Shown here one piece after another: positions 32,221 through 35,263 of a stretch of DNA of 35,263 nt (position 1 is the stretch's first letter; the number at the start of each line of letters is the position of its first letter). The position numbers and the translations under genes were made by a program. The stretch comes from Verrucomicrobiota bacterium (GTDB lineage Bacteria; Verrucomicrobiota; Verrucomicrobiia; Chthoniobacterales; Chthoniobacteraceae). The stretch lies in NCBI GenBank assembly GCA_009885995.1, contig VFJQ01000121.1, positions 1 through 35,263 on the forward strand. The letters are read 5' to 3'. The notes below the pieces were generated by a model. It was not told the DNA's origin. It did not search any database and saw only the letters and a program-made list of their open reading frames with translations.

Positions 32221-32224
32221 GCGG

Positions 32225-32788
32225 TCAGGACGAAGGTCGCGCCAATCGGAAGAAGGCAACGGCGGTCGCACCGTAGCTTTTGTCGCGGATACACTCCAAC
32301 GCCTTCGGGATGTTCAAGGCCACCCCCGGGAGGTGCTCGAGCACGAAGATCCCATCGGGCGCCAGTGCGCGCCGCAGCGATTCACTACCGAGCAACTCCG
32401 CCCCGAAATCGCGTTCACCCGGCGCCTTCGCGTAGGGCGGATCAGCGATGATGAGATCGAACGCACCCGGCACCGCGAGGCGATCGAGATAGCTGAAGAC
32501 ATCTGCCGCAAACGCGTCACCTGTCAGGCGCACCTTCGCGAGATTCTCCCGGATCACTTCCACCGCATACCTATCATTTTCGACGAAGACCACGCTGCCA
32601 GCTCCGCGGCTCAGCGCTTCGATGCCAAGGCTGCCGCTGCCCGCGAAGAGGTCGAGCACGCGTGCGCCTGGGATGAGATCCTGCAAGCTGGAGAAGATCG
32701 CCCCCTTGACGACGTCCATCGTCGGACGCACGCCCGAGCGGGGCACCTTCAGCTTCATGCCATGGGCGGAACCGGACATCACTTTCAT
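32225..32788 (-). CDS. rsmD: 16S rRNA (guanine(966)-N(2))-methyltransferase
   Basis: 187 residues from MKVMSGSAHGMKLKVPRSGV. The RsmD start pattern is SGxxxGxxLxxP...RPTxDxVKxAIFSSL (RPTMDVVKGAIFSSLQDLIP). The SAM-binding loop is VLDLFAGSGSLGIEALSRGA, and the catalytic DPPY motif is DLIIADPPYAKAPGE. It methylates G966 of 16S rRNA during 30S maturation. The gene overlaps the AsmA-like gene upstream by 4 bp and ends 4 bases before waaA, so the three form a minus-strand operon. Confidence 0.93.
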   Translation of the reverse strand: MKVMSGSAHGMKLKVPRSGVRPTMDVVKGAIFSSLQDLIPGARVLDLFAGSGSLGIEALSRGAGSVVFVENDRYAVEVIRENLAKVRLTGDAFAADVFSYLDRLAVPGAFDLIIADPPYAKAPGERDFGAELLGSESLRRALAPDGIFVLEHLPGVALNIPKALECIRDKSYGATAVAFFRLARPSS

Positions 32789-34194
32789 TGCTTTTCGGCG
32801 TTCGGTTCCGGAGCGCGCTTCTCCTCGTCCTTTTTCTTGTTGTCCTTTTTTTCCGGCTTGGTGCCGAAGAGGCTGCCAAGCAGGTCGCCGATCTTGTCCT
32901 GCACTTTGCCGCCGATGAGACGCTCGGCGAGATCGGTCTTCGGCTTGTCGGTCTTGCCGGTGATTTTGAAGTCGAGGCCATACCGCCCATCGTCGAGTTT
33001 CAGGAAACTCCCGCGGGCGATCTCCGGGATCGTCGGCACGAGGCGCTCGGGCACGCTCAGTCGCGCGTCGAGCGTCAGCTTTCCATCGAACCGCGCCACC
33101 CCAGCCGCGCTGATGCGGAGATTGTCCGTCGCGAAGACGAGCGAATCGATGAACGCCTTTTCGTCCCGCAGGTTGAACTGCGCGCTCGTCTCCCGTGGCT
33201 GGAAATTGGCCAGTTCACCCATCTCAAGCAACCGCGCGATCGATTCGAAAACTTCGAGCTTCTTGAATCGCCCGCCCTCGATGCTGAGACGGCAGGGGCC
33301 TTCGAGTTGCTCGATCCGATCCGTGCGACCGCTCACCTCCGCATCGCCGCTGACCCGCCCGGCGACTTCCCCTTCCCCCCAGCCCGCCGCAGCCGCGAGC
33401 GGATTGAGATCCACGCCGCTCAGCTCGATGCGCACCTTGAATGGCTGCCCGTCCGACTTCGTATCCATCTCGTAGCGTCCACGGATCGCGCCGGTGAAGA
33501 TCGCAGCCTCGAACGCATCGAGTTCCAGCACATCACGCACGAAGCGGAGGTTCGTCCGCACATTCTCGAAGACGTAGCGTTCGCCCCAGACCAGCCGCCC
33601 GGCGGTGACGAGCCCGATCAGTTGCTGTTCGCTCACTTCGGAAAATTCCATCGTCACCCCGGACGCGCTGATCAGCGGCTGCCCCTTCGCATTTCGCATC
33701 TCCACGGTCCCGCGCTCCAGCTTGATCCCATGCACACGCACGCTCGACTTCCGCCCCGCCGGCTCCTTCGGCTTGGACTCCGCGGACTTCGGCTCGGACT
33801 TCTTTTTCTCCGGCGAAGGCCAGACCCAGCGACCCTCCGCGTTCTGCGGCCATTCGAAGGCCGGCGACTCCAGCACCACGTCGTGAATCTCGATGTCCCC
33901 CGCGAGCAGCGACCGCAACGCCAGCGACGCGTGGAGAGAACCCGCGGCGACCTTGGGCTGACCACCCGTTCCATTATCCACCGTCGTCAGCCCTTCCACG
34001 CGGATCGTCGCAGGCAGGGTCACGCTCACCTTCCCGATCTTCACGGGAATCTTCAGCGCCTTGCCCAGGGCCTCCTCCATCTGCGCACGCCCTCCTTCGC
34101 CCTGGAGATAGGAGCGCGCGCCGACGACCCCGATCGCCACGACTACGGCGACGGCGACGAGCACGATGAGAATGATCTTGGAAAGACGCTGCAC
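32785..34194 (-). CDS. AsmA-like envelope protein
   Basis: 469 residues. MQRLSKIILIVLVAVAVVVAIGVVGARSYLQGE is an N-terminal membrane anchor, followed by the AsmA-like start EEALGKALKIPVKIGKVSVTLP. Beta-rich repeats include GSLHASLALRSLLAGDIEIHDVVLESPAFEW, FKVRIELSGVDLNPLAAAAG and GRFKKLEVFESIARLLEMGELANFQPRETSAQFNL (the AsmA_2 C-terminal type). The tail is Lys/Glu-rich (EKKDNKKKDEEKR). AsmA-like proteins span the periplasm and are thought to move phospholipid toward the outer membrane. It starts the operon with rsmD and waaA; its promoter must lie in the 67 bp it shares with the divergent lipid kinase gene. Confidence 0.85.
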   Translation of the reverse strand: MQRLSKIILIVLVAVAVVVAIGVVGARSYLQGEGGRAQMEEALGKALKIPVKIGKVSVTLPATIRVEGLTTVDNGTGGQPKVAAGSLHASLALRSLLAGDIEIHDVVLESPAFEWPQNAEGRWVWPSPEKKKSEPKSAESKPKEPAGRKSSVRVHGIKLERGTVEMRNAKGQPLISASGVTMEFSEVSEQQLIGLVTAGRLVWGERYVFENVRTNLRFVRDVLELDAFEAAIFTGAIRGRYEMDTKSDGQPFKVRIELSGVDLNPLAAAAGWGEGEVAGRVSGDAEVSGRTDRIEQLEGPCRLSIEGGRFKKLEVFESIARLLEMGELANFQPRETSAQFNLRDEKAFIDSLVFATDNLRISAAGVARFDGKLTLDARLSVPERLVPTIPEIARGSFLKLDDGRYGLDFKITGKTDKPKTDLAERLIGGKVQDKIGDLLGSLFGTKPEKKDNKKKDEEKRAPEPNAEKQ

Positions 34195-34261
34195 GATGCG
34201 GAAGTTACGGACTCAGCCGCATCCTGCAAAGGCCGGATTCCCCTGCCCTTTCCGACCGTCC

Positions 34262-35122
34262 GTGAACAGCGACATCCTCATCATCATCAACCCAACCGCG
34301 CGCAGCGACCGCGCCCGTGCCGCTTTGGAAAAGATCGGCTCGCTTCGCAACGCACGGGTCGAGCCCACCTCCGCCCCGGGCGATGCCCGCCGCATCGCCC
34401 AGCGCGCGGCGGCGGAGGGATGCCCCATCATCGTCGCCGCCGGTGGCGACGGGACGATCAATGAAGTCGTCAACGGCATCGCCGGCAGCGGCAGCGCGCT
34501 CGGCATCCTGCCGGTCGGGACGATGAATGTCTTCGCCAACGAACTCGCCCTGCCCAGCGATCTCGATGAAGCGTGGGAGATCATCGAGACCGGCGCCACG
34601 CGCGAGATCGACCTCGCGCAGGCCAACGATCAATACTTCGTGCAGCTCGCCGGCGTCGGTTTCGATGCGCAAGTCGTCGAACGCACCACCACCGAGTTCA
34701 AGAAAGCTTTCGGCCCGCTCAGCTACCTCATCAATGCCGCCCAAGTCGCCGCCGAGGCTCCCCCTCGCCTTTTCATCGAGAGCGAGGGCGTCACGCGGCG
34801 GGGCAGCTTCGTGCTGATCGGCAATGGCCGCTACTACGGCATGCCCATCGAGGTCTTCACCGACGCCAGCCTCGACGACGGTCTCCTCGATGTGATCGTC
34901 GCGAAGAACGTCGGCCACCTCGACCTCGTGCGTTATTTCACCGGCGCGGTCACCGGCATGCACCCGGAGTTCGAGGACATCGACTATTTTCACACCCGCG
35001 AACTGCGCGTCACAAGTCCCGACGCCGTGCCGGTGGAAGTCGATGGCGAACTCGCGGGCAAACTCCCGACCACCTTCCGCATCGCCCCCCATCGGCTCCG
35101 CGTCGTCGTGGACTATTCGTAG
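34262..35122 (+). CDS. YegS/BmrU-family lipid or diacylglycerol kinase
   Basis: 286 residues from a GTG at 34262 (VNSDILIIINPTARSDRARA). The kinase signature is IIVAAGGDGTINEVVNGI (GGDGT), with GSALGILPVGTMNVFANELALP the second conserved segment (LGILPxGTxNdFA). GVGFDAQVVERTTTEFKKAFGPLSYLI and VIGNGRYYGM follow, and FEDIDYFHTRELRV with VEVDGELAGKLPTTFRIAPHRLRVVV forms the C-terminal domain. It phosphorylates diacylglycerol or related lipids. An ATG upstream would overlap the divergent AsmA-like start, so I prefer the GTG. The TAG stop after VVVDYS is a normal end. Confidence 0.92.
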   Translation: MNSDILIIINPTARSDRARAALEKIGSLRNARVEPTSAPGDARRIAQRAAAEGCPIIVAAGGDGTINEVVNGIAGSGSALGILPVGTMNVFANELALPSDLDEAWEIIETGATREIDLAQANDQYFVQLAGVGFDAQVVERTTTEFKKAFGPLSYLINAAQVAAEAPPRLFIESEGVTRRGSFVLIGNGRYYGMPIEVFTDASLDDGLLDVIVAKNVGHLDLVRYFTGAVTGMHPEFEDIDYFHTRELRVTSPDAVPVEVDGELAGKLPTTFRIAPHRLRVVVDYS

Positions 35123-35263
35123 GAACAGCTAGTGGAGTCCGTCACAATGAGCGCGGAATAAGTGTTTTCGGGAGTTTCTTTCGGGCGCGTTTCACTTTCA
35201 TGAGAAAATCCCGAGCCTTTGCAGTCCAGACGAAGGGGGTGGGGTGGCGGTTATAGTGGGTGA

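Noticed and set aside
32788..34464. 558-codon open frame on the plus strand
   Set aside because: Antisense to the AsmA-like gene, which has a membrane anchor and family motifs; the plus-strand frame has only low-complexity Arg/His-rich sequence.
1..35263. Genome-wide reassignment of TAG to an amino acid
   Set aside because: Four genes have in-frame TAG, but TAG also ends complete genes such as SOUL (6863), renalase-like (10406), DUF2071 (13214) and YegS-like (35122) at normal lengths. One gene has an in-frame TGA and others have frameshifts, so random lesions fit better.
1..35263. CRISPR array
   Set aside because: I saw no regularly spaced direct repeats. The short tandem repeats found are contiguous and in coding frames.

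Overview
ORGANISM. The DNA is GC-rich and Gram-negative: it carries a Kdo transferase, RsmD, an AsmA-like protein and a lipocalin lipoprotein. Many genes overlap by 4 bp (ATGA or GTGA). A perfect TGTTC-N4-GAACA palindrome at 13215-13228, the LexA motif described for Verrucomicrobia, sits against a DNA-repair gene pair, so I favour Verrucomicrobiota. No rRNA or marker gene fixes the genus. LAYOUT. (1) 1-2.95 kb is a graveyard of mobile elements: an IstB tail (IS21), a broken REP-associated tyrosine transposase between 26-27-nt inverted repeats, and a frameshifted IS110-type transposase beside a fragment of a RarA-like gene. (2) 3.0-4.45 kb holds an HxlR regulator divergent from a DinB-like gene and a small membrane protein, with two operator-like palindromes between. 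(3) 4.4-9.2 kb is a minus-strand run: two small membrane proteins, SDR oxidoreductase, SOUL haem-binding protein, a LolA-like lipoprotein broken by TAG, ADP-ribosylglycohydrolase and an SRPBCC protein. (4) 9.3-16.8 kb holds a membrane protein, a renalase-like FAD oxidoreductase, two facing DoxX-like genes, a DUF2071 protein, a radical-SAM/TIGR03915 DNA-repair pair (the first gene has two in-frame TAGs), lipocalin and a frameshifted dps. (5) 17.0-19.5 kb is a type III polyketide synthase-methyltransferase-FAD oxidoreductase operon; the synthase lacks about 65-70 internal residues. (6) 19.8-23.4 kb holds an ECF sigma factor, a LOV-like PAS protein without the photoadduct cysteine, an FeS photolyase and a fasciclin protein. 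(7) 23.4-30.75 kb is an AT-richer left flank followed by a decayed prophage-like island beside tRNA-Glu: a RarA-like pseudogene, a double-HTH protein, phage-like genes including a Tad2/DUF2829-like fusion, a nucleotidyltransferase, a DUF6734-like stub spliced to an excisionase stub, and a tyrosine integrase. (8) 30.76-35.1 kb is conserved core: tRNA-Glu, waaA, rsmD, an AsmA-like gene, and a divergent YegS-like lipid kinase. HOW THE GENES FIT. Photolyase, lipocalin, SDR, SOUL, FAD oxidoreductases, Dps, fasciclin, ECF sigma and PAS genes together look like a photo-oxidative and DNA-damage stress neighbourhood, with the repair pair likely under LexA. That reading is inferred from content. CAUTION. 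Several genes carry single-base frameshifts or in-frame stops (four TAG, one TGA). TAG also ends many intact genes here, so decay or sequencing error is likelier than recoding.
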